Under the pieces are notes generated by a model that had not been told where the DNA came from, ran no database searches, and saw only the letters and a list, made by a program, of their open reading frames with translations. From NCBI GenBank assembly GCA_003252145.1, contig QKDJ01000137.1, positions 1-8,308 of the forward strand: DNA of 8,308 nt, read 5' to 3'. Numbering within the stretch: the first letter of the stretch is position 1; each line of letters opens with the position of its first letter. Below, piece by piece: positions 1 through 6,893 of this stretch. The translations under genes were made by a program, and so were the position numbers. The stretch comes from Azovibrio restrictus. GTDB taxonomy: Bacteria; Pseudomonadota; Gammaproteobacteria; Burkholderiales; Rhodocyclaceae.

Positions 1-1028
1 CCCAGATCAGCCTGGTAACCCTGCTGATCCTGGGCTGCCTGCTGGTCATCTACCCCTTCCTGGCTGCCGTGCTGTTTGCAGCGGTGGTGTGTATCACCAC
101 CTGGCCTGCTTATGCCTGGCTCCATGGCAAGCTGGGGGGGCGGGATACCCTGGCCGCATCTCTGATGACCCTGTTGTTGCTGGTAGGCATGGTGGTGCCC
201 ACCATTCTCTTGGCAGCGGGCTTGGGTGACGCGGTACATCTGGTGGTGGAAAAGGCCCGGCCCTGGGTGCAGGGCGGGGTGGGGGAGCCGCCCGACTGGC
301 TGGCGGGCCTGCCCATGGTGGGTCAGCAACTGGCGGATTACTGGCATGAACTGGTGGGCAACCGGGAAGAGGTGATGGCCCTGCTGCGCCGGGCCTACGA
401 GCCCGCTCGTCAGGCGGCCCTGTCCAGTATCGGTCTGGTGGGTAATGGCATTCTGCAGTTGGTATTGGTGATTTTCATCGGCTTTTTCCTGTATCGGGAT
501 GGCCGTACGCTGGCGGGCATGCTGAGTAGTGCCGCCCATCGCCTGGGAGGCAAGCTGGGGGACGAAATGGTGCAATTGTCCCGGGCCACAGTGACTGGAG
601 TGATGATCGGTATCGTGGGTACGGCTCTGGCTCAGGCCCTGGTGGCCTTTATCGGTTTTCTGATTGCCGGGGTGCCCGGTGCTCTGCTTCTGGCCATGGC
701 CACCTTCTTCCTGTCCATGATTCCCGTGGGGCCACCGCTCCTCTGGGGTGGCGCCGCCTTCTGGCTTTACGATCAGGGGGAGATGGGTTGGGCCATTTTC
801 ATGGTGATCTACGGCCTGCTGGTGATCAGCAGCGTGGATAACTTCGTCAAACCCATCCTGATTTCCCGCAGTGCCAGCCTGCCCATCCTGCTCATCGCCC
901 TGGGCGTGTTCGGGGGTATCCTGGCCTTCGGCTTTATCGGCATCTTCCTGGGTCCCACCCTGCTGGCCCTGGCCCATGTCCTGTTCCTGCGCTGGATGCA
1001 CCAGCCGGACATGGAATCCACTTTCTGA
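1..1028 (+). CDS. AI-2E family (PerM-like) membrane transporter, 5' end missing
   Basis: The reading frame is open from base 3, so the true start lies left of the window; 341 residues are visible. The GTG at 69 is an internal codon, because the 22 codons before it encode a continuous hydrophobic helix. Hydrophobic segments are spread along the protein with a soluble stretch near visible residues 75-120. Family hallmarks are a GFFLYRDG segment mid-protein, the MIPVGPP turn, the [11 protein letters not shown] motif, and a last membrane helix shaped like [18 protein letters not shown]. Members are inner-membrane proteins of about 350 residues. The name comes from one E. coli autoinducer-2 exporter, but most members have no proven substrate and some relatives act in sodium/proton exchange. 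The stop is 4 bp before ruvB, so the two are probably cotranscribed. Family assignment is firm; substrate unknown. Confidence 0.9.
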   Translation, partial: QISLVTLLILGCLLVIYPFLAAVLFAAVVCITTWPAYAWLHGKLGGRDTLAASLMTLLLLVGMVVPTILLAAGLGDAVHLVVEKARPWVQGGVGEPPDWLAGLPMVGQQLADYWHELVGNREEVMALLRRAYEPARQAALSSIGLVGNGILQLVLVIFIGFFLYRDGRTLAGMLSSAAHRLGGKLGDEMVQLSRATVTGVMIGIVGTALAQALVAFIGFLIAGVPGALLLAMATFFLSMIPVGPPLLWGGAAFWLYDQGEMGWAIFMVIYGLLVISSVDNFVKPILISRSASLPILLIALGVFGGILAFGFIGIFLGPTLLALAHVLFLRWMHQPDMESTF

Positions 1029-1032
1029 ATCC

Positions 1033-2103
1033 ATGATCGAAACCGACGACCTTTCCGCTACACCCGGGGCTGATCGCCTGATCGCGCCCCAGTCCAAGTC
1101 CGCCCAGGAAGAAGCCCTGGAGCGGGCTCTGCGCCCCAAGCGCCTGGCTGATTACACGGGCCAGGCCAAGATTCGCGAACAGCTGGAAATCTTCATCCAG
1201 GCGGCCCGCAAGCGGGGGGAATCCCTGGACCACGTGCTGCTCTTCGGCCCTCCGGGCCTGGGCAAGACCACCCTGGCCCACATCCTGGCCCAGGAAATGG
1301 GGGTGAATCTGCGTCAGACCTCCGGTCCGGTGCTGGAACGGGCTGGCGATCTGGCGGCCCTGCTCACCAATCTGGAGCCCCACGACATCCTCTTCATCGA
1401 CGAAATCCACCGTCTGAGCCCGGTGGTGGAGGAAATCCTCTACCCGGCCATGGAGGATTACCAGATCGACATCATGATCGGCGAAGGTCCGGCGGCCCGC
1501 TCGGTGAAGCTGGACCTGCCCCCCTTCACCCTGGTGGGGGCCACCACCCGCGCCGGTATGCTCACCAATCCCCTGCGGGACCGGTTCGGTATCGTGGCCC
1601 GCCTGGAGTTCTATTCCCCGGCGGAATTGCAGCAGATTGTCAGCCGTTCCGCCCATTTGCTGGGCGCCCCCATGGATGGGGATGGCGCCCTGGAAATCGC
1701 CCGGCGTTCCCGGGGGACGCCCCGGATCGCTAACCGGCTTTTACGCCGGGTGCGGGATTACGCAGAAGTGAAGTCCAACGGGGATATCACCAAGACCGTG
1801 GCGGATGCGGCTCTGGCCATGCTGGATGTGGACCCGGTGGGCCTGGATCTGATGGACAGAAAACTGCTCTCCGCCGTGATCGACAAGTTCGGTGGCGGGC
1901 CCGTGGGGGTGGATAACCTGGCGGCTGCTATCGGCGAATCCCGGGACACCATCGAGGATGTGCTGGAACCCTATTTGATTCAGCAGGGCTATCTGCAACG
2001 TACCTTGCGGGGTCGTATGGCCACCCCGGCCATCTACCGGCATCTGGGTTTGCAGGTGCCCGGGGGCGCCGGGGTCAATCCGGATCTGTGGGAAAACAGC
2101 TGA
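1033..2103 (+). CDS. ruvB: Holliday junction branch migration ATPase RuvB
   Basis: RuvB is the hexameric AAA+ motor that, with RuvA, drives branch migration of Holliday junctions during recombinational repair, before RuvC resolves them. The 356-residue product has Walker [10 protein letters not shown] (72-80), Walker B FIDEIHR (121-127), sensor 1 GATTRAG (169-175), the arginine-finger region LRDRFG (181-186), sensor 2 in [12 protein letters not shown] (228-239), and a C-terminal winged-helix domain (about 270-340) with GGGPVG and RGRMATP. Length fits beta- and gammaproteobacterial RuvB (about 335-355), with a short extra N-terminal stretch. The ATG at 1033 was chosen because the family N-terminus begins there. 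The same frame is open further upstream but overlaps the preceding gene and gives non-homologous sequence. No good Shine-Dalgarno is visible, so translation is probably coupled to the upstream transporter gene. It is complete, with all catalytic motifs intact. Confidence 0.98.
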   Translation: MIETDDLSATPGADRLIAPQSKSAQEEALERALRPKRLADYTGQAKIREQLEIFIQAARKRGESLDHVLLFGPPGLGKTTLAHILAQEMGVNLRQTSGPVLERAGDLAALLTNLEPHDILFIDEIHRLSPVVEEILYPAMEDYQIDIMIGEGPAARSVKLDLPPFTLVGATTRAGMLTNPLRDRFGIVARLEFYSPAELQQIVSRSAHLLGAPMDGDGALEIARRSRGTPRIANRLLRRVRDYAEVKSNGDITKTVADAALAMLDVDPVGLDLMDRKLLSAVIDKFGGGPVGVDNLAAAIGESRDTIEDVLEPYLIQQGYLQRTLRGRMATPAIYRHLGLQVPGGAGVNPDLWENS

Positions 2104-2120
2104 GCGCTCAAACCCTTAAT

Positions 2121-2148
2121 AAAAAACCCGCCTGTTGGCGGGTTTTTT
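2121..2148. terminator. Bidirectional Rho-independent terminator between ruvB and antiporter gene A
   Basis: A perfect 12-bp inverted repeat: six A, CCCGCC, loop TGTT, GGCGGG, six T. The T run follows the stem on the + strand 17 bp after the ruvB stop. The A run becomes a T run on the - strand, 18 bp after the stop of the convergent antiporter gene. One hairpin can therefore end both transcripts. Confidence 0.95.
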
Positions 2149-2166
2149 GTGGAGCGTAGATTCTGC

Positions 2167-3423
2167 TCAGAGGAACTGGAAGGCCAGGATGGCTACGCAG
2201 GTGGGGGGCAGGGCCGCCAGGAAGAGCTTCAGAGGATTCACGGAACCCTCGTCGAAGCTTTCCCGCAGGATGGCCATGCCGGCCGGATTGGGCGCGTTGG
2301 CAATCACGGTCAGCCCACCGCCGGTGACGGCTCCGGCCACCAGGGCGTACTTGAATTCATCGGTCAGGCCTTCTACCAGAGAGCCCAGGTAGGTGAGGGC
2401 CGCATTGTCGGTGATGGCGGTCAGGGCCGTGGCACCGAAATAGACAGAGGTGGCGCCCATCTGGGTCAGCAGGGGTTGCAACCACCAGGATTGTTGTCCG
2501 CCCAGGACCACCAGGCCGGCCAGGAAGAAGGCTACCATCAGGCCTTCCCGCAGGATCAAGCGGTTCTGGAACTGAGGATAGGCGGTGGCCAGACCCAGGA
2601 AGAGCAGGAATACGCCCAGGAACACCGGTGCGTGATGGGAGAAGGCCACGATCAGGGCCAGCAGCACCACATGCACCAGCAGCATGGGCAAGGGGACTTC
2701 ACTGCTGGGGCCATTCTTGTCAGCGGCGATGCCGGCCAGCTCCCGACGGAACAGGAAGGTGGCCACACCGGCATTGAAGGCTACGGCCAAGGCAGATTTC
2801 CAACCGAAATGGGTGAGCATGTAGGTGCTGTCCCAGTTCCAGGTGGAGGCCACCATGAGGATGGGCGGCGCGGCGAAGTTGGTCAGGGTGCCGCCGATGG
2901 AGACGTTCACGAACAGGGTGCCGATGGTCACATACATGAGCCGGGAAGACAGGCCCTTGCTGTAGAACTGATCCCGCAACATCAGGGCGGCCAGGGTCAT
3001 GGCAGCCGGTTCGGTGATGAAAGAGCCCAGCAGGGGCACCAGGGTCAGGGTAGTGAAGTAGAAGGCCAGGGGCAAGGGCAGAGGTGCCGTGCGGGCCACC
3101 CGGGCCACAGTGGCCGAGGAGAGCTGCAGGATGGGCTTGCTGGCGGCCACCACCATGATGGCAAACACGAACAGGGGTTCGGTGAAATTACGGGTGTCCA
3201 GGTAGGTGATGGCCGTGTCCCGGCTCAGGGTGAAGCCCATGAACAGGATCAGCACGATGGACCAGAAACCGAAGACGGCTTCCACTTCGCCCAGCAGATG
3301 CCAGACCCCGGCGTGGGCCGGTTGGGTATGGGCCAGGTGCTCGAAAAACTTGGTGGAAAAAGTGTGCAGGATGGCCAGGGAGAACAGGCCGGCACCGAGT
3401 AACTGAATGGAGGTATGGGTCAT
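2167..3423 (-). CDS. Putative Na+/H+ antiporter, paralogue A
   Basis: A 418-residue, very hydrophobic inner-membrane protein with roughly ten or more membrane segments. I recognise it as the family annotated as putative Na+/H+ antiporter (I believe the former DUF1504 family, in the ion-transporter superfamily with NhaD/ArsB). Motifs: HLLGEVE (42-48), GSFITEPAAMT (133-143), FVNVSIGGTLT (171-181), the charged AITDNAALTYLGS (336-348) and GGGLTVIANAPNPAG (368-382). The last two resemble the paired discontinuous helices of ion-transporter-superfamily carriers, and the buried Asp/Asn of TDN is a plausible cation site; that is inference. The ATG at 3423 matches the start of its neighbour paralogue. 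No clear Shine-Dalgarno precedes it. The upstream paralogue has its own terminator, so this gene probably has its own promoter in 3424-3547. It ends at the bidirectional terminator. Ion specificity and direction are unproven. Confidence 0.88.
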   Translation of the reverse strand: MTHTSIQLLGAGLFSLAILHTFSTKFFEHLAHTQPAHAGVWHLLGEVEAVFGFWSIVLILFMGFTLSRDTAITYLDTRNFTEPLFVFAIMVVAASKPILQLSSATVARVARTAPLPLPLAFYFTTLTLVPLLGSFITEPAAMTLAALMLRDQFYSKGLSSRLMYVTIGTLFVNVSIGGTLTNFAAPPILMVASTWNWDSTYMLTHFGWKSALAVAFNAGVATFLFRRELAGIAADKNGPSSEVPLPMLLVHVVLLALIVAFSHHAPVFLGVFLLFLGLATAYPQFQNRLILREGLMVAFFLAGLVVLGGQQSWWLQPLLTQMGATSVYFGATALTAITDNAALTYLGSLVEGLTDEFKYALVAGAVTGGGLTVIANAPNPAGMAILRESFDEGSVNPLKLFLAALPPTCVAILAFQFL

Positions 3424-3547
3424 GATGGCTCGTGAAAAAAGCGAAGTCGCTTGCCCGGCCTATCGCAAATAGTGTTCCCGGTTTTTCACGGCCAATTTCT
3501 GGCGAAATTTAAGGGTTTTGTTTTGTTTGTGACATTAGGCGAATGCC
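3424..3547 (-). promoter_or_regulatory. Probable promoter and leader region of antiporter gene A
   Basis: This gap lies between the terminator of paralogue B and the start of paralogue A, is AT-richer than the flanking genes, and must hold the promoter of gene A if the terminator works. The best sigma-70-like pair I can find on the - strand is TTGGCC (3490-3495) and TATTTG (3466-3471), 18 bp apart. It is a weak match and should not be relied on. A small hairpin with a T run sits just before the start codon (separate entry). Confidence 0.4.
3435..3452 (-). promoter_or_regulatory. Attenuator-like hairpin in the leader of antiporter gene A
   Basis: On the - strand this reads AAGCG, loop ACTT, CGCTT, then further T residues, ending 11 nt before the ATG of paralogue A. 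The five-pair stem is short, but the layout (stem then T run in the untranslated leader) is that of a weak intrinsic terminator or attenuator. It could also be a chance palindrome or could affect ribosome access. Confidence 0.3.
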
Positions 3548-3597
3548 AAAAAAATAAGCTCGCCGGCAACTGTCGCAAAAACGACAATCCGGCGAGC
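3548..3597 (-). terminator. Rho-independent terminator of antiporter gene B
   Basis: The outer stem is GCTCGCCGG (3558-3566) paired with CCGGCGAGC (3589-3597). After a small internal bulge comes an inner stem TGTCG (3571-3575) with CGACA (3582-3586) and a six-base loop. On the - strand the stem is followed by TTATTTTTTT (3548-3557). It lies 12 bp past the stop of paralogue B, so it should end that transcript before paralogue A. Confidence 0.88.
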
Positions 3598-3609
3598 CTG
3601 GATGCGGAT

Positions 3610-4866
3610 TTAGAAGAGTTGGAAAGCCAGGATGGCTACGATGGTGGGGGGCAGGGCCGAGATGAACAGGCCCAGCGGATTGATGGATTCATCCTCGAAA
3701 TTACGCCGCAATATGGACATACCCGCCGGGTTGGGGGCATTGGCAATCACGGTGAGGCCGCCACCGGTCACAGCACCGGCCACCAGGGCGTACTTGAATT
3801 CATCCGACAAGCCTTCCACCAGGGAACCCAGGTAGGTAAGGGCTGCGTTGTCCGTGATGGCCGTCAGGGCCGTGGCGCCGAAGTAGACGGTAGTGGCGTC
3901 CATTTTCACCAACACCGGTTGCAGCCACCAGGCCTGCTGGCCCCCCAGAACCACCAGACCGGCCAGGAAGAAGGCCACCAGCAGGCCTTCACGCAGGATC
4001 AGACGTTCCTGGAAGCGGGGGTAGGCACTTGCCAGGCCCATGAAGAGCAGGAATACGCCCAGGAAAACCGGAGGGTGGTGGGCAAAGGCCACGATCAGGA
4101 ATAGCAGGAACAGGTGGATGAACACCATCAGCAGGGGAACCTCGGCCTTCTGGGTCGTGCGTTCCATGGCGATGCGACGCAGTTCCTTCTGGAAGATGAG
4201 GGTGGTCATACCGGCATTGATGATGACGGCAATGGCAGCCTTCCAGCCGAAATGGGCCAGCATGTACCAGCTATCCCAGTTCCATGTGGTAGCCACCATC
4301 AACACCGGAGGTGCGGCGAAGCTGGTCAGGGTGCCACCGATGGAAACATTCACGAACAGCACCCCCAAAGTGCCGTACATGAGGGGATTGGAGAGTTTCT
4401 TTGAATAAAACTTGTCGCTCAACATCAGCGCTGCCAGGGTCATGGCGGCGGGCTCGGTGATGAAGGAGCCCATGATGGGCACCATGGTGAGGATGGTGAA
4501 ATACAGGGCCACGGGGGCTGGCAGGGGGATGAAGCGGGCCACCATGCGGATCAGCCATGAGGAGAACTGGAGCACGGGCTTGCTGGCCGCCACCACCATG
4601 ATGGCAAACACGAACATGGGTTCCGTGTAGTTGCGGGTGTCCATGTAATGGACGGCTTCTTCCTTGCCAGCCACGAAGACCATGAACAGGATCAGCACCA
4701 TGGCCCAGAAACCGAACACCACTTCCACTTCGCCCAGCAAGTGCCAGAGGCCGGCGTGGGCGGGCCGGGTATGGGCCAAGTGGTTGAAGAACTTGGAAGA
4801 GAAGGTGTGGACGATGGCAATCGCAAATAGGGCGGCGCCGATGATGTTGATGGTTGTTGGTTCCAT
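3610..4866 (-). CDS. Putative Na+/H+ antiporter, paralogue B
   Basis: A second 418-residue inner-membrane protein of the same putative Na+/H+ antiporter family. It aligns end to end without gaps with the neighbouring copy, about 306 identical residues of 418 (73%) by hand count. All motifs are shared at the same positions: HLLGEVE, GSFITEPAAMT, FVNVSIGGTLT, AITDNAALTYLGS and GGGLTVIANAPNPAG. Differences cluster at the extreme N-terminus, residues 63-73, 101-117 and a hydrophilic loop near 225-250, so the transport core is conserved while loops have drifted. The ATG at 4866 gives the same start as the paralogue. No strong Shine-Dalgarno is seen upstream. It has its own terminator, so the two genes look separately transcribed. 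The pair arose by tandem duplication; specialisation for different ions or pH ranges is possible but not shown. Substrate is unproven. Confidence 0.88.
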   Translation of the reverse strand: MEPTTINIIGAALFAIAIVHTFSSKFFNHLAHTRPAHAGLWHLLGEVEVVFGFWAMVLILFMVFVAGKEEAVHYMDTRNYTEPMFVFAIMVVAASKPVLQFSSWLIRMVARFIPLPAPVALYFTILTMVPIMGSFITEPAAMTLAALMLSDKFYSKKLSNPLMYGTLGVLFVNVSIGGTLTSFAAPPVLMVATTWNWDSWYMLAHFGWKAAIAVIINAGMTTLIFQKELRRIAMERTTQKAEVPLLMVFIHLFLLFLIVAFAHHPPVFLGVFLLFMGLASAYPRFQERLILREGLLVAFFLAGLVVLGGQQAWWLQPVLVKMDATTVYFGATALTAITDNAALTYLGSLVEGLSDEFKYALVAGAVTGGGLTVIANAPNPAGMSILRRNFEDESINPLGLFISALPPTIVAILAFQLF

Positions 4867-5163
4867 GGCAGTTCAATAGGGTTGGATGACGCAGGGTAGC
4901 CAAACAATGACCATTACAACAATACGGGTATTTCACGACTTGACGCGTTTGTCGCTTGCATTTCCCCGCATTGGTTTTGTAACCATAAACCAGGGAAAGC
5001 ACCGGGTAAATGGCCAAGGCATAAGCCTATCTCAATACGACGCCAGGAGGGTTCAGGGAATTCGAAGCTAGGGTGCGGAAAAAGCTGGGGATGGAGAGGG
5101 GCGATGAAACGACGCGCCTGCTTCCCCGGAGGAGAGCAGACGCGTGGGTTGGCTAAGGAAGGC
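4867..5163 (-). promoter_or_regulatory. Intergenic region: upstream control region of antiporter gene B and 3' tail of the yceI operon
   Basis: These 297 bp hold no convincing gene; short frames on the + strand here have no recognisable product. The left half (about 4867-4990) is relatively AT-rich and should contain the minus-strand promoter of paralogue B, but I cannot pick a good -35/-10 pair. The best, TTGTTG and TACCCT at 18 bp, is poor. A small TGGTT/AACCA dyad is at 4972-4985. The right end carries the hairpin at 5112-5145. No riboswitch fold was recognised. Confidence 0.45.
5112..5145 (-). terminator. Strong hairpin after the yceI operon, possible terminator lacking a T tract
   Basis: On the - strand RNA, ACGCGUCUGCU pairs with AGCAGGCGCGU (11 pairs including one U-G), and extra pairs are possible in the interior. 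It starts 18 bp after the stop codon of the last operon gene, the usual place for a terminator. What follows is CGTTTCATC rather than a T run, so it may instead protect the 3' end of the mRNA or work with Rho. Confidence 0.5.
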
Positions 5164-5742
5164 TTATTCCTTGATGGATTCCACGGCGATGGTGAGGGTC
5201 ACGTCATCGCCCACGTAGGGCGCGTATTTGCCCATGTTGAAATCCGTACGCTTGACCACAGCCGTGGCGTTGGCGCCGCAGGCTTCCTTCTTCAGCATGG
5301 GGTGGGGCATGCACTGGAAGGAGGTGATGTTCAGGGTGACGGGCTTGGTGACGCCCTTGAGGGTCAGTTGGCCTTCCACGCTGGCGGGCTGGTCACCCTT
5401 GAAATTCACCTTGGTGGACTTGAAGGTGGCAGTGGGGTAGTTGGCCGTATCGAAGAAATCGCTTCCCTGGATATGTTCATTGAACAGGGGCAGGCCCGTA
5501 TTCACGGCTGTCACGTCAATGTTTACCTCCACGCTACCGCTCTTGGCAGCCTTGTCCAGCACGATCTTGCCGGTGGTCTTGCCGAAGGTGCCCTGCTGGG
5601 TGGAGTACCCGAAGTGGCTGTAGGAAAAGCGGGGATAGGTGTGGGTGGTGTCGAGCACATAGGTCTCGGGTGCGGCGAAGGCGGAGCTGCTCACCAGGGC
5701 GGTAAGGGCCAGGGCCAGCAGGGAAGGACGCAGGTTTTTCAT
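5164..5742 (-). CDS. yceI: YceI family periplasmic protein (with cysteine pair)
   Basis: A 192-residue secreted protein of the YceI family, a lipocalin-like beta-barrel; structures of relatives contain a bound polyisoprenoid chain, and proposed roles are isoprenoid/quinone handling and acid or base stress. The signal peptide is residues 1-23: Lys/Arg start, hydrophobic core, cleavage probably after SAFA. Family motifs: DTTHTYPRFSYSHFGYS (31-47), GTFGKTTGKI (51-60), NTGLPLFNEHIQGSDFFD (81-98), YPTATFKST (102-110) and GQLTLKGVTKPVTLNI (124-139). It has two cysteines, C144 and C155, flanking an MPHPM segment, which could form a disulphide in the periplasm. It is closer to E. coli YceI than its operon neighbour is. 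The start at 5742 is fixed by AAGGAG 6 nt upstream. It is the last gene of the operon, 33 bp after the other YceI gene. Ligand not determinable here. Confidence 0.93.
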   Translation of the reverse strand: MKNLRPSLLALALTALVSSSAFAAPETYVLDTTHTYPRFSYSHFGYSTQQGTFGKTTGKIVLDKAAKSGSVEVNIDVTAVNTGLPLFNEHIQGSDFFDTANYPTATFKSTKVNFKGDQPASVEGQLTLKGVTKPVTLNITSFQCMPHPMLKKEACGANATAVVKRTDFNMGKYAPYVGDDVTLTIAVESIKE

Positions 5743-5748
5743 GGATAT

Positions 5749-5754
5749 CTCCTT
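5749..5754 (-). promoter_or_regulatory. Ribosome binding site of the last yceI gene
   Basis: AAGGAG on the - strand, 6 nt before the ATG at 5742. It is one of the two clear Shine-Dalgarno sites in the operon, so this gene may be translated independently of its upstream neighbour. Confidence 0.85.
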
Positions 5755-5775
5755 GTTTTACGCTTGGGGTTGATG

Positions 5776-6339
5776 TCAGGGTTTGCGAGGATTAGCCACC
5801 AGATGGAAGCGAACTTCCACTGGGTCAGCCACGATACTGGTGTCGCCCCAGGAACCTGAGCCGATACCAAATTCAAGACGCTTGAGGGTGAAAGTGCCGT
5901 CAAATTGGGCCTTGCCGGCGCTTTCCTTGAAGCTGAACACGGCCTTCACGTCCCGGCTCTGGCCCTTGAGGGTCAGGGGGCCGGTCACTTCGTAGCGTTG
6001 GCCCCCCAGGGCTTTAACGCTGCGGGAGTTGAAGCGGGCCGTGGCGTACTGAGCCAGGTTGAACCAGTCCTTGCCGGCCACTTCCCCGTTGGCTTCCGGG
6101 GAGCCCGTATCAATGCTGGACAGGTCCACCTGGAATTGCACGCTGGCTTGTTCCGGGTGGGCCGGGTCGAACTTCAGCTGGGCCTCGTAGCGGCGGAACT
6201 GACCATTGAGCTTCACGCCCATTTGTTGATACTGAAACTCCAGTTCGCTGGCGTGGGAATCCAGCTGGGTGTATTCCGTGGCTAGCACCGGTTGGGCGAG
6301 GAGCAGGGCTGTCAGGGAGGTCAGGACAAGTTTTTTCAT
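5776..6339 (-). CDS. YceI family periplasmic protein (cysteine-free)
   Basis: A 187-residue second YceI-like protein, exported, with signal peptide MKKLVLTSLTALLLAQPVLA and cleavage before TEY. Family features: DSHASELEFQYQQMGVKLNG (27-46), SSIDTGSPEANGEVAGKDWF (74-93), YATARFNS (98-105), GPLTLKGQSRDV (120-131) and the C-terminal FGIGSGSWGDTSIVADPVEV (157-176), typical of YceI proteins encoded beside or fused to cytochrome b561. No cysteine is present, unlike the neighbour. Start choice: a GTG at 6351 would overlap the cytochrome stop as GTGA and add four residues. I prefer the ATG at 6339 because it gives a standard Lys-Lys signal peptide. The Shine-Dalgarno is weak, so coupling to the upstream cytochrome gene is likely. 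Binding of an isoprenoid or quinone-like ligand is inferred from the family only. Confidence 0.92.
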   Translation of the reverse strand: MKKLVLTSLTALLLAQPVLATEYTQLDSHASELEFQYQQMGVKLNGQFRRYEAQLKFDPAHPEQASVQFQVDLSSIDTGSPEANGEVAGKDWFNLAQYATARFNSRSVKALGGQRYEVTGPLTLKGQSRDVKAVFSFKESAGKAQFDGTFTLKRLEFGIGSGSWGDTSIVADPVEVRFHLVANPRKP

Positions 6340-6347
6340 GGCGGGTC

Positions 6348-6893
6348 TCACTTCTTGAAAGGCAACATGCGGAACAGGGTGCTATCCCGGTCGATCAGGT
6401 GGTGCTTCAGGGCGCCGGCCAGGTGCAATGCCACCAGGGCAGCCAGTCCAAGGTTGAGCACCATATGGACCTCCTTGAGCAGGTCGCCGAGGGCGGCGTC
6501 CTTACCCACCAGGTCGGGCAGGGGCAGCAGGCCGAACCAGACCACGGGGAAACCCTTGGCGGAACTCATCAGCCAGCCAGAAAGGGGTACGGCGAACATC
6601 AGCACATAGAGCAACACATGGGTCAGCTCGGCGATCTGTTGTTGCCAGGCCGGGGCGGGCAAAGGGGGCGGCGGACGACGGACCAAACGCCAACCCAGAC
6701 GCAGGGCTGCCAGCACCAGGACCGTGATACCCATCCACTTGTGCCAGGAATAAAGCTGCAGCTTGGTGGGGGAGAGAGGTAAGCCTTCCATATAGAAGCC
6801 CAGAGGCAGCAGGGCCAGAATCAGGACGGCTACCAACCAGTGCGCTCCAATGGCGGGCAGGGAGTAGGTTGCAACAGGGGTTTCAGTCTTCAT
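6348..6893 (-). CDS. Cytochrome b561 (CybB/YceJ type) membrane haem protein
   Basis: A 181-residue inner-membrane dihaem cytochrome b with four membrane helices: about 14-35, 47-70, 89-111 and 142-163. Histidines sit at H18, H51, H92, H143 and H157, plus H164/H165. The H143-H157 spacing of 14 and the H18-H51 spacing of 33 fit the four haem-ligand histidines of the E. coli CybB family (H13, H47, H137, H151, from memory). E. coli CybB passes electrons from superoxide to ubiquinone; for this protein the electron donor and acceptor are inferred only. The start at 6893 is set by AAGGAG 7 nt upstream and gives the family length. The frame is open to 7163, but that extension is proline/tryptophan-rich and lies inside the dioxygenase gene. 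It overlaps the dioxygenase by 11 bp. In E. coli a b561 gene (yceJ) is likewise next to yceI. Confidence 0.94.
   Translation of the reverse strand: MKTETPVATYSLPAIGAHWLVAVLILALLPLGFYMEGLPLSPTKLQLYSWHKWMGITVLVLAALRLGWRLVRRPPPPLPAPAWQQQIAELTHVLLYVLMFAVPLSGWLMSSAKGFPVVWFGLLPLPDLVGKDAALGDLLKEVHMVLNLGLAALVALHLAGALKHHLIDRDSTLFRMLPFKK

Noticed and set aside
871..1032. Upstream in-frame extension of ruvB
   Set aside because: It lies inside the transporter gene, is Cys/Ser/Pro-rich nonsense and extends past the family N-terminus; the ATG at 1033 is the better start.
934..1656. A 240-codon minus-strand frame opposite ruvB
   Set aside because: RuvB on the + strand has every AAA+ motif; the antisense product is a composition artefact.
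2149..3402. A 417-codon open frame on the + strand opposite antiporter A, giving a Gly/Gln/His-rich product
   Set aside because: It is the mirror of a GC-rich membrane-protein gene; a similar antisense frame lies opposite paralogue B (from 3451). The composition is low-complexity and matches no family I know, whereas the minus-strand proteins carry conserved motifs.
3526..3545. A CRP-like TTTGTGACATTAGG half-site upstream of antiporter A
   Set aside because: Only one half of the palindrome is present; the other half does not match TCACA.
4972..4985. TGGTT-TTGT-AACCA dyad upstream of antiporter B
   Set aside because: A five-pair AT-rich stem with no T run and no recognised riboswitch or operator context; too weak to call.
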